A DNA stretch of 32,161 nt, from the NCBI GenBank assembly GCA_017428265.1, contig JAFRRD010000034.1:1-32161 (forward strand), given 5' to 3'. Position 1 is the stretch's first letter. Each line of letters starts with the position of its first letter. The stretch comes from Lachnospiraceae bacterium (GTDB lineage: Bacteria > Bacillota > Clostridia > Lachnospirales > Lachnospiraceae). The notes beneath the pieces are model-generated. The model made no database searches. It was not told where the DNA came from and saw only the letters and a list, made by a program, of their open reading frames with translations. Both the position numbers and the translations under genes were made by a program. Below are positions 1 through 7,014 of the stretch, piece by piece.

Positions 1-1956
1 AACTCGAGGTCGAGAGCTACCAGTACATCAAGGACGGCGAAGTGGTCGCGGAATCCACCGCCACCTTCGATCCCGACACGCTGAAGCTGGTCACGCCGGT
101 GGAAGAAGTCGTGATCGGTGCGGAATTCACCAACCCGTACAAACCCGAACCTACCGAATACCAGCCGAAGGTCACCAAGGTCATCGCCATCGACTACGGC
201 CCGATCGTCCGCGAGAAGATCTTCAACTTCGAACTGACGCTGCTGGAGCAGGTCGACGCGGCCGGCGATCCGATCGAGGACGGCGCCATCATTCCGGAAG
301 GCGGCGACAAGACCACGCTGACCATCCCGGCGGGCGGCACCACCGACATCGCCCTGTTCGGCAACATCCGCTTCGACAAGGCGGGTACCTACACCTTCAA
401 GATCGTTGAGACCGCTGAGGATGAAGAAGGTATCACCTACGACGCGGCCGAGTGGACGCTGATCGTCGTGATCCGCGACACCGACAACGAACTCGAGGTC
501 GAGAGCTACCAGTACATCAAGGACGGCGAAGTGGTCGCGGAATCCACCGCCACCTTCGATCCCGACACGCTGAAGCTGGTCACGCCGGTGGAAGAAGTCG
601 TGATCGGTGCGGAATTCACCAACCCTTACAAGCCCGAACCTACCGAATACCAGCCGAGAGTCACCAAGGTCGTGACCATCGACTACGGTCCGCTGGTGAG
701 AGAGAAGATCTTTAACTTCGAACTCACGCTGGTCGACCAGGTCGACGCGGCCGGCGATGCGATGGAAGAAGGCGTGATCATTGCGGAAGGTGGCGACAAG
801 CTGACCCTGACCATCCCGGCCGGCGAAGTCACCAACACCGCCCTGTTCGAGGCCCTGCAGTTCGTCAAGGCCGGCACCTTCACCTTCCAGATCAATGAGA
901 CCGAAGAAGATGAAGAAGGCATCACCTACGACCTGGGCGTGTGGACGCTGATCCTCGTGATCCGCGACACCGACCATGAACTGGAAGTCGAAAGCTACCA
1001 GTACATCAAGGACGGCGAAGTGGTCGAAGAATCCTACGCGGTCTTCGATGAAGAGACGCTGAAGCTTGTGGAGCCGGTAGCCGACACCGTGATCGGTGCG
1101 GAATTCACCAACCCTTACAAGCCTGAACCTACTAATTACCAGCCGAAGGTCACCAAGGTCATCACCATTGACTACGGCCCGATCGTCCGCGAGAAGATCT
1201 TCAACTTCGAACTGACCCTGCTTGAGCAGGTCGACGCGGCCGGCGATCCGATCGAGGACGGCGCCATCATTCCTGAGGGCGGCGACCACGCCACCGTGAT
1301 CATCCCGGCGGGCGGCACCACCGACATCGCCCTGTTCGGCAACATCCGCTTCGACAAGGCGGGCACCTACACCTTCAAGATCGTGGAAACGGCTGAAGAT
1401 GAGGAAGGCATCACCTACGACGCGGCCGAGTGGACGCTGATCATCGTGATCCGCGACACCGACAACGAACTGGAAGTCGAAAGCTACCAGTACATCAAGG
1501 ACGGCGAGATCGTTGCCGAGTCCGAGGCGGTCTTCGACGAAGAGACGCTGAAGCTTGTGGAGCCGGTGGAAGACACTGTCATCGGTGCCGAGTTCATCAA
1601 CCCTTACAAGCCTGAACCGACCAACTACCAGCCGAAGGTCACCAAGGTCATCGAGCTTGGCTACGGCCCGACCGTCGCGGAGAAGATCTTCAACTTCGAA
1701 CTGACGCTCCTGACCCAGGTCGACGCGGCCGGCAACGAGATCGAGGGCGGCGCCATCATTCCTGAGGGCGGCGACCACACCACGCTGACCATCCCGGCCG
1801 GCGAGGTCACCGACATCGCCCTGTTCGGCGACATCGAGTTCGTCAAGGCGGGCACCTACACCTTCCAGATCGTGGAGACCGCTGAAAATGAGGAAGGCAT
1901 CACCTACGACGCGGCCGAATGGACGCTGACCGTGGTGATCCGCGACACCGATCCGG
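1..1956 (+). repeat. 489-bp tandem coding repeats (four units)
   Basis: The same sequence phase (Glu-Leu-x-Val-Glu-Ser-Tyr) recurs at 1, 490, 979, 1468 and 1957, an exact 489-bp (163-codon) period. The stretch after position 1 recurs identically at 490 for over 130 bp, and parts of the 180-410 block recur at 1169-1399 with only a few changes. Units after 1957 encode the same fold but have drifted. The pattern suggests recent expansion or homogenisation by recombination. Confidence 0.95.
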
Positions 1957-3725
1957 AACTGGTCGTCGAAAGCTACGCCTACGAGAAGGACGGCGAAGTG
2001 GTCGACCACTCCGAAGCCACCTTCGACGAAGAGACCGGCAAGGTCGTGGACGAAGTGGCCGACACCGTGATCGGCGCCGAGTTCATCAACCCGTACAAGC
2101 CTGCCCCGACCGAGTACCCCGCCAAGGTCATGAAGACCGTCATCGGCGAACCGACCGTGGCCGACAAGTACTTCCACTTCATCATGGAAGCTTCCGACGA
2201 GAACCCGGCGGGCGCCAGCCTGACGAGCTCCGACGAAGCCCTGGCCGTGGAGATCAAGGTCCCTGCCGGCACCACCGGTGCGGGCGTGGAAGCCTTCTTC
2301 GAGGCCGTGACCTTCGACCGGGCCGGCACGTTCGTCTTCACCATCACCGAGCTTCTGGAGGATGAAGAAGGCGTGACCTACGACGGCACCGTCTGGACGC
2401 TGACCGTGGTCGTGACCGACACCGACGGCATCCTGGAGATCTCCGACACGCAGTACGAGGCGGAAGACAAGGCGCCGAGCCTGGAGCTGGCGTTCTTCGA
2501 GAACCCTTACGCCCCGAGCCCGATCAACGCATACGCTCACGTCACCAAGACCCTGAGCGGCCAGACGCCTTCCGAAGACACGACCTTCGAGTTCGTGCTC
2601 ACCGCGGCGACCCTGGTCCCGGGCGGCAGCTTCATGGGCGATGAAGAGATCATGGTCGGCGACAACTGGACCAAGACCATCGTGGGCGCCGGCACGGTAG
2701 ACTTTGACACCATCAAGTACGTCAAGGCCGGCACTTACACCTACACCCTGACCGAGACCGACACTCACGCCAACGGCTGGACCTACAGCGCGGTCGTGTG
2801 GACGTTCACCGTCACGGTCACCGATACCGACGGCTTCCTGGCCTGCGAGACTCTGTACACCGCGGGCGAAGAGACCGGCACCACGGCCGAGTTCATCAAC
2901 TACTACGAGCCGAACCCGGTCGAGTGGAATCCGGAAGTCCAGAAAGTCCTGTCCGAGGACAGCGACCTGACCAGAGCCGACGCGACCTTCCGCTTCCTGC
3001 TGAAGTTCGTGGAAGCCGACGTGGAAGGCGGCTGCAGCCTGACGGCGGACGACTCCATCCTGGTCGAGACGCTCCTGCCTGCGGGCGAGTTCGAGAGCGA
3101 ACCCGTTGCCTTCGATAAGATCACCTTCACGAAGGCCGGCCTGTACACCTTCGAGATCACCGAGATCGACGACGAAGCCCTGGGCTTCACCTACGACACC
3201 ACGCCGAAGACCCTGAAGGTCAAGGTCATTGACGTCAGCGGCGACCTGACGGTCAACTCCGTCACCGTGGACGGCGGCGAAGCCGACATCGACGGCACGA
3301 AGGTCGTGGTCATCGTCGAGAACGAGTACGAAGAGTTCCGGACCGAGGTCAGCGGCATCAAGACCTGGATCGGCGACGAATTCGAAGAGCATGTACGTCC
3401 TGTCTCCATCACGATCCGCCTGTATGCGGACGGCGTGGAGATCGCGCACAAGGTCGTCACGAAGGAAGACAACTGGACCTACACCTTCGGCGATCTGCTG
3501 AAGTACAACACGGACGGAACGCTGATCAGCTACACGATCACCGAAGACCGGGTGCTGGGCTACATCACCGAGTACAGCGGCTACAGCGTGATCAACAGAC
3601 GCATTCCGGACACCGGCGATACTTCGATCCTGCCTTGGGCCATCGCCATGGGCGGCAGCGTTGCTGCTCTGGGCGGCGTGCTCCTGGTCACCAAGAAGAA
3701 ACGCAAAGAGGACGAAGAAGAGTAA
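3..3725 (+). CDS. Sortase-anchored repeat adhesin with pilin-type isopeptide domains (5' partial)
   Basis: The reading frame is open to the first base of the window, so the start lies upstream; 1,240 residues are visible. Seven complete domains follow a partial one. Each has a Lys in a VTK-type strand, F.F.L and YTF.I.E strands, and ends in a GAEF(T/I)NPY-like strand. This is the layout of Spy0128/FctA-type pilin domains, where Lys and Asn form an isopeptide bond assisted by the Glu after the YTF strand. The first four complete domains are almost identical; the next three are diverged. A CnaB-type domain follows (GIKTW near the start, W.Y.F, YTITED). The end has a sortase signal IPDTGD, a hydrophobic segment and a KKKRK tail. 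It should be covalently anchored to the cell wall as a stalk-like adhesin. Its ligand cannot be read from the sequence. A Rho-independent terminator follows. Confidence 0.9.
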   Translation, partial: LEVESYQYIKDGEVVAESTATFDPDTLKLVTPVEEVVIGAEFTNPYKPEPTEYQPKVTKVIAIDYGPIVREKIFNFELTLLEQVDAAGDPIEDGAIIPEGGDKTTLTIPAGGTTDIALFGNIRFDKAGTYTFKIVETAEDEEGITYDAAEWTLIVVIRDTDNELEVESYQYIKDGEVVAESTATFDPDTLKLVTPVEEVVIGAEFTNPYKPEPTEYQPRVTKVVTIDYGPLVREKIFNFELTLVDQVDAAGDAMEEGVIIAEGGDKLTLTIPAGEVTNTALFEALQFVKAGTFTFQINETEEDEEGITYDLGVWTLILVIRDTDHELEVESYQYIKDGEVVEESYAVFDEETLKLVEPVADTVIGAEFTNPYKPEPTNYQPKVTKVITIDYGPIVREKIFNFELTLLEQVDAAGDPIEDGAIIPEGGDHATVIIPAGGTTDIALFGNIRFDKAGTYTFKIVETAEDEEGITYDAAEWTLIIVIRDTDNELEVESYQYIKDGEIVAESEAVFDEETLKLVEPVEDTVIGAEFINPYKPEPTNYQPKVTKVIELGYGPTVAEKIFNFELTLLTQVDAAGNEIEGGAIIPEGGDHTTLTIPAGEVTDIALFGDIEFVKAGTYTFQIVETAENEEGITYDAAEWTLTVVIRDTDPELVVESYAYEKDGEVVDHSEATFDEETGKVVDEVADTVIGAEFINPYKPAPTEYPAKVMKTVIGEPTVADKYFHFIMEASDENPAGASLTSSDEALAVEIKVPAGTTGAGVEAFFEAVTFDRAGTFVFTITELLEDEEGVTYDGTVWTLTVVVTDTDGILEISDTQYEAEDKAPSLELAFFENPYAPSPINAYAHVTKTLSGQTPSEDTTFEFVLTAATLVPGGSFMGDEEIMVGDNWTKTIVGAGTVDFDTIKYVKAGTYTYTLTETDTHANGWTYSAVVWTFTVTVTDTDGFLACETLYTAGEETGTTAEFINYYEPNPVEWNPEVQKVLSEDSDLTRADATFRFLLKFVEADVEGGCSLTADDSILVETLLPAGEFESEPVAFDKITFTKAGLYTFEITEIDDEALGFTYDTTPKTLKVKVIDVSGDLTVNSVTVDGGEADIDGTKVVVIVENEYEEFRTEVSGIKTWIGDEFEEHVRPVSITIRLYADGVEIAHKVVTKEDNWTYTFGDLLKYNTDGTLISYTITEDRVLGYITEYSGYSVINRRIPDTGDTSILPWAIAMGGSVAALGGVLLVTKKKRKEDEEE

Positions 3726-3745
3726 TTCTTCCCCTCGGAACGGCT

Positions 3746-3770
3746 CCCCGTGATCCATCGGGTCACGGGG
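3746..3770 (+). terminator. GC-rich hairpin after the adhesin gene
   Basis: CCCCGTGA (3746-3753) pairs with TCACGGGG (3763-3770). No T-tract follows directly. It probably protects the 3' end or assists the stronger terminator 17 bp downstream. Confidence 0.5.
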
Positions 3771-3786
3771 ACTGAGAAAAACAGCA

Positions 3787-3827
3787 GCCGCCTGAGATCT
3801 TAACGGTCTCAGGCGGCTTTTCTTTTG
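3787..3827 (+). terminator. Rho-independent terminator of the adhesin gene
   Basis: An 11-bp perfect stem, GCCGCCTGAGA (3787-3797) with TCTCAGGCGGC (3807-3817), is followed by TTTTCTTTT. Confidence 0.92.
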
Positions 3828-4129
3828 CGTTTAAGGCCCCTCACGCGCCTCCAGACGGGTTTTAACGCTTTCAGCGTGAAAATATGCGGGGAAATGAGTC
3901 CGGAGGCGTACAGGGGGGTTTGAGTCGACGGCGGCTGTTTTTTGGGGGTACCGAAGGTCGGTTCAACAGGCGCCGGAGACCGCCTTTCTTTATGGTCCCG
4001 GACCCGGAGGCCGGTTCTCCTCATGCCGGAGGCGGTCTGCCCGCTCCCGGCCGTGGCCGCGGGAAACCGGGACACAGGGCGTGTTAGGAAATCGGCGCGA
4101 ATGAAATGAAACTATTTTTTGCAATATCT
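3828..4129. other. Intergenic stretch with no supported gene
   Basis: About 300 bp between the adhesin terminator and the next promoter. Short open frames exist on both strands, but none has a ribosome site or recognisable protein. The only structure seen is a small ACGCT/AGCGT hairpin near 3865. Base composition turns AT-rich after about 4100. Confidence 0.6.
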
Positions 4130-4158
4130 TTGACAAATTAAGTATAAAGCGGTATAAT
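4130..4158 (+). promoter_or_regulatory. Consensus sigma-A promoter for the secreted protein gene
   Basis: TTGACA (4130-4135), a 17-bp spacer, then TATAAT (4153-4158): a perfect match to the vegetative consensus. It lies 65 bp before the start codon, with the ribosome site AGGAGGG at 4209-4215. Confidence 0.9.
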
Positions 4159-4222
4159 CAAATCAAGAAATGACAGTTGATATTTTTTAATACCGGCTGG
4201 CGGAAAATAGGAGGGATGTAAC

Positions 4223-5650
4223 ATGAAAAAATTATTATCACTTGTACTGACCTTCACGCTTTTGTTATCGGTCTGCAGCGTGGCAGCACAGGAAGGCAGC
4301 GGGGAAGATCTCCCGGTGATCAAAAAACCTGTAGAGATCACGGTGACTGACGATCTGGGCGAACCGCTTCCCGGCGTATCCGTACAGCTGACGGATGAAG
4401 ACGACAACGTGCTGGAGGCCTGGCAGTCCGACGGCAGCAAACTGAAACTGTATCTGGAAGAAGGCCAGTATAAGGTCGATGGCATAGAAGTGCCGGAAGG
4501 GTACTTGCTGGAGGATCCGCTGGATGTTGCGGTGGAACTGACGGAAGATGAGCAGAATGTGTTTGTCGGGCAATGTGAATACGATCATATTCATAACACG
4601 GATTTCTGCACTGATCCCAGCCACGTCGGCTTTGAATTATACTTTATCAACGGACAGATCGCATACTGCTTCAATCACTGCCTGGCCAATCCGAACAGAA
4701 GCAGTGAATATATTATGCAGATAGCGTGTCCTGATTTTCTTTGGGATCATGCCCTGAACAAGAAAGTGGATCCGGAAAAAGACATAGAACAGCAGAAGCA
4801 GGATCTGTACGATCATGTGCTTGGCATTATCTATCATTCAAAGGATCTTGCCAATTATGGCCTGAATGAGGCTCAGAGCCGCTGGCTGACCTATATGGCC
4901 ATCAAGAGCTACACGGACTGTGAGCATCCCGCATTCAAGAACTATTACGATGATGGTACAAGCACGTATGACAGAGTAAACCATGTCTTCAAACCGGGCG
5001 GGACCGTCTGGGGCTCTGTTGTCCATCATGCGGCAGCAGACCATAAGAATGTACCGGGTTATAATGCGGTAGAAGCGCTCTCGAACTACAAAAATGCCTA
5101 TGATCATCTGCGTGAATGCACTACTCATCCGAACTATGACCTTTACATTTATTATCCTACCAACTGGGACGCTCAAGGCGGCGGCTTCCAGTGCCTGATC
5201 ACGGGCCAGCCTGTTACCACCAGGAGAGCTGCCTACTCCGTCCGGGAAGCCACCTCCGTGAAGGTCTTCTGTGAGTGGAACGACCAGAACGACAAGAACC
5301 ACAAACGTCCCAGTGTTGAGGCTTTCGCCGCCGCCCTGGAACTGTTTGCGGACGGCAGCAACGTCACCGACCTCTACCGGAGCGGCCTGACCGTGGAAGA
5401 CCGCGGCGGCACCTACGTCATCAGCTTCTCCTCCATCCCCAAACGCAATGACGCAAAGCAGGAGATCAGCTACGTCGTCCGCGCCTCCGCCTTCGGCTAC
5501 CAGGCCAGCATCGACCTGGCTTCCAACGGCGACACCATCGTCTTCACCTACACCGGCTTCGGCTTCATCCCGATCGATCACGGCATCATCAAGCCCATCA
5601 AGCCCATCAAACCCGTCAGACCCGCCCCCCGCTTCACCATCGGCTTCTGA
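4223..5650 (+). CDS. Secreted surface protein: SpaA-like, thioester-domain-like and CnaB-type regions
   Basis: 475 residues. A signal peptide covers residues 1-22 (MKK, hydrophobic core, AAQ). Residues 33-105 resemble a SpaA/prealbumin-like domain. Residues 130-340 look like a Gram-positive thioester domain: NGQIAYC with Cys149, then SRWLTYMAI, and a YIYYP...FQCLI end. In thioester adhesins the second motif is usually TQxAI, whose Gln bonds to the Cys; here that position is Tyr224, so the bond may be lost. Residues 350-450 form a CnaB-like domain (KRPS, LFADG, ISFSSIPK, ISYVV). The protein ends in a Lys/Pro/Ile-rich tail with no LPxTG motif or membrane anchor, so attachment is unclear. Codon use is AT-rich up to about 5190 and GC-rich afterwards. 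The start is supported by AGGAGGG 7 nt upstream. Confidence 0.8.
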   Translation: MKKLLSLVLTFTLLLSVCSVAAQEGSGEDLPVIKKPVEITVTDDLGEPLPGVSVQLTDEDDNVLEAWQSDGSKLKLYLEEGQYKVDGIEVPEGYLLEDPLDVAVELTEDEQNVFVGQCEYDHIHNTDFCTDPSHVGFELYFINGQIAYCFNHCLANPNRSSEYIMQIACPDFLWDHALNKKVDPEKDIEQQKQDLYDHVLGIIYHSKDLANYGLNEAQSRWLTYMAIKSYTDCEHPAFKNYYDDGTSTYDRVNHVFKPGGTVWGSVVHHAAADHKNVPGYNAVEALSNYKNAYDHLRECTTHPNYDLYIYYPTNWDAQGGGFQCLITGQPVTTRRAAYSVREATSVKVFCEWNDQNDKNHKRPSVEAFAAALELFADGSNVTDLYRSGLTVEDRGGTYVISFSSIPKRNDAKQEISYVVRASAFGYQASIDLASNGDTIVFTYTGFGFIPIDHGIIKPIKPIKPVRPAPRFTIGF

Positions 5651-5681
5651 CCTCCCCCTCACCACCCAACCAACCACCTCT

Positions 5682-5707
5682 CCCGGCCTCCCCAGGCCGG
5701 GATTTTT
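5682..5707 (+). terminator. Rho-independent terminator
   Basis: CCCGGCCT (5682-5689) and AGGCCGGG (5694-5701) form an 8-bp stem with a CCCC loop, followed by ATTTTT. It ends the transcript of the secreted protein gene. Confidence 0.9.
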
Positions 5708-5734
5708 CTGACAGGGGGACGGTTCCTTTGTCAG
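5703..5734 (+). repeat. 32-nt dispersed repeat, copy 1
   Basis: A 32-nt sequence, TTTTT then CTGACA...TGTCAG with a GGGGGACGGTTCC core, whose exact reverse complement occurs at 29978-30009. A partial second copy (CTGACAGGGG) follows directly at about 5739. The terminal CTGACA/TGTCAG arms make it a weak hairpin. It resembles REP-like dispersed elements seen in Clostridia, but no transposase is linked to it here. Confidence 0.85.
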
Positions 5735-5813
5735 CTTTTCTGACAGGGGTGATTCTCGGTCCCCCGAATAAAACCTGCTTTGCGCCGGCCATTGCCTGCC
5801 GCCGCTTCACTAA

Positions 5814-5848
5814 AAAACTCTCAGCCGGAAATGACTGAGAGTTTTTTT
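5814..5848 (-). terminator. Bidirectional terminator for the SlyD-fusion gene
   Basis: AAAACTCTCAG (5814-5824) pairs with CTGAGAGTTTT (5835-5845), with an A-run on the left and a T-run on the right. It lies 27 bp past the stop codon of the minus-strand gene at 5875 and could also stop plus-strand readthrough. Confidence 0.85.
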
Positions 5849-5874
5849 GATGACCTGCCGGTTTGCCGTGCCGG

Positions 5875-6828
5875 TCAGTCCGGATCGCAGACATCCACCA
5901 GTTCGATGGTGAAGTTGAGCTCTTTGCCGGCCATGCGGTGATTCGCGTCGAAGGTGACGGTGCCGCCGTCTTTTGCGATGACGCGGACAGGAATGGGCTG
6001 TCCGTAAATGTTCTGCAGGTAGACTTCATCGCCCACGGCCAGGCCTTCGGAACCGGCCACGCGTGCGGTCTCCACCGTGAAGACGGCGTCGGGATCCGCC
6101 TCGCCGTATGCTTCGGAGGGCATCAGATGGACCTGGACGGTCTCGCCGATCTCCATGTCCGCGACGGCAGCGTCGAAGCCGGGGATCATCATGCCGGCGC
6201 CGCAGATGAATTCCAGCGGTTCCCCGCGGTCGTAGGACGAATCGAACACGGTCCCGTCATTGAACGTCCCGCGGTAGTGCGTGACGCATTTCCGTCCGAC
6301 GTTTTTCCCGGTCAGCACCGGCCGGCAGCCCGCGCAGCCGCCGCATCCGGACCCGCAGTCGCTTCCGCAGCCTTCGCCGCCGTCCGCGCCGCAGCCGCAT
6401 CCGCAGCCTTCGCCGTCCGCCTCAGCCGCGTCGCGCTCCGCGCCGTCATGCTCTCCGCAGCCGTGCTCCCCGCAGGCGTGCGCTTCCCCATGATGTTCAT
6501 GATGGTCGCAGTTCGCCCCCGTATTCACCAGTTCCCCGCGCAGATACGCCGCGACCGCGTCGTCCGCGTTCCCGGCCGCTCCGGCGCACAGTTCGATCCC
6601 GGCCTCCTCCAGCGCCGCCTGCGCGCCGCCGCCGATCCCGCCGCAGATCAGCACGTCGATCTGCTTCCCGGCCAGCAGTCCGGCCAGCGCGCTGTGCCCG
6701 CTGCCTTCCGCGCTCACGATCCCGGAAGAGACGACCTTTCCGTCTTCCACTTCATACACCTTAAACTGCGCACAGTGTCCGAAATGCTGGAACACCGCGC
6801 CGTTTTCATAAGTTACTGCGATCTTCAT
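5875..6828 (-). CDS. NifX-like domain + Cys/His-rich linker + SlyD-type FKBP prolyl isomerase fusion
   Basis: 317 residues. Residues 1-105 match the dinitrogenase iron-molybdenum cofactor family (NifX/NifB C-terminal type): MKIAVTYENG, FGHC, ICGGIGGGA, and a second Cys in IELC. Residues 107-169 are a linker dense in Cys and His (CDHHEHH, CGEHGCGEH, GCGCGCG, CGGCAGC), a likely metal-binding segment. Residues 178-317 are an FKBP domain of the SlyD kind (FDSSYDRGEP, MMIPGFDAAV, GEADP, FDANHRMAGKELNF). SlyD proteins are metallochaperone prolyl isomerases, normally with a His/Cys-rich C-terminal tail. Here the metal-rich segment instead joins two domains. The start has a GGGAG-type ribosome site. 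A role in metal-cluster handling is inferred. Confidence 0.88.
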   Translation of the reverse strand: MKIAVTYENGAVFQHFGHCAQFKVYEVEDGKVVSSGIVSAEGSGHSALAGLLAGKQIDVLICGGIGGGAQAALEEAGIELCAGAAGNADDAVAAYLRGELVNTGANCDHHEHHGEAHACGEHGCGEHDGAERDAAEADGEGCGCGCGADGGEGCGSDCGSGCGGCAGCRPVLTGKNVGRKCVTHYRGTFNDGTVFDSSYDRGEPLEFICGAGMMIPGFDAAVADMEIGETVQVHLMPSEAYGEADPDAVFTVETARVAGSEGLAVGDEVYLQNIYGQPIPVRVIAKDGGTVTFDANHRMAGKELNFTIELVDVCDPD

Positions 6829-6976
6829 AAAAATCTCCCGTCTGCAGCGGACGCTTTCCGCCCCCGCCGTGTTTTACGGCATTGCCGTATTCCCGGCCCC
6901 GCCGTGTCTCTGGCCTCGCGATATTCCCGGCCTTTCCGTATTCCCGGCCCCGCCGCGGCAGGACCGGCAAAAAGCA

Positions 6977-7004
6977 TTATACCAGAAAGAGAGAAGAAGG
7001 CAAC
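6977..7004 (-). promoter_or_regulatory. Promoter for the NifX-SlyD fusion gene
   Basis: On the minus strand, TTGCCT (7004-6999), a 16-bp spacer and TATAAT (6982-6977), about 150 bp upstream of the start codon. The leader between carries short direct repeats of ATTCCCGGCCCCGCCG. Confidence 0.65.
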
Positions 7005-7014
7005 CCTTTCCGCC

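Noticed and set aside
1-1956. Non-coding satellite or CRISPR from the 489-bp repeats
   Set aside because: The period is a multiple of three, the frame stays open, and each unit encodes one isopeptide domain.
3809-4087. Small frames on both strands in the 3.8-4.1 kb gap
   Set aside because: No ribosome site, no recognisable protein, and frames overlap on both strands.
4838-5677. 279-residue minus-strand frame over the secreted protein gene
   Set aside because: Antisense to a gene with a signal peptide, promoter and terminator; low-complexity Gly/Asp sequence without a ribosome site.
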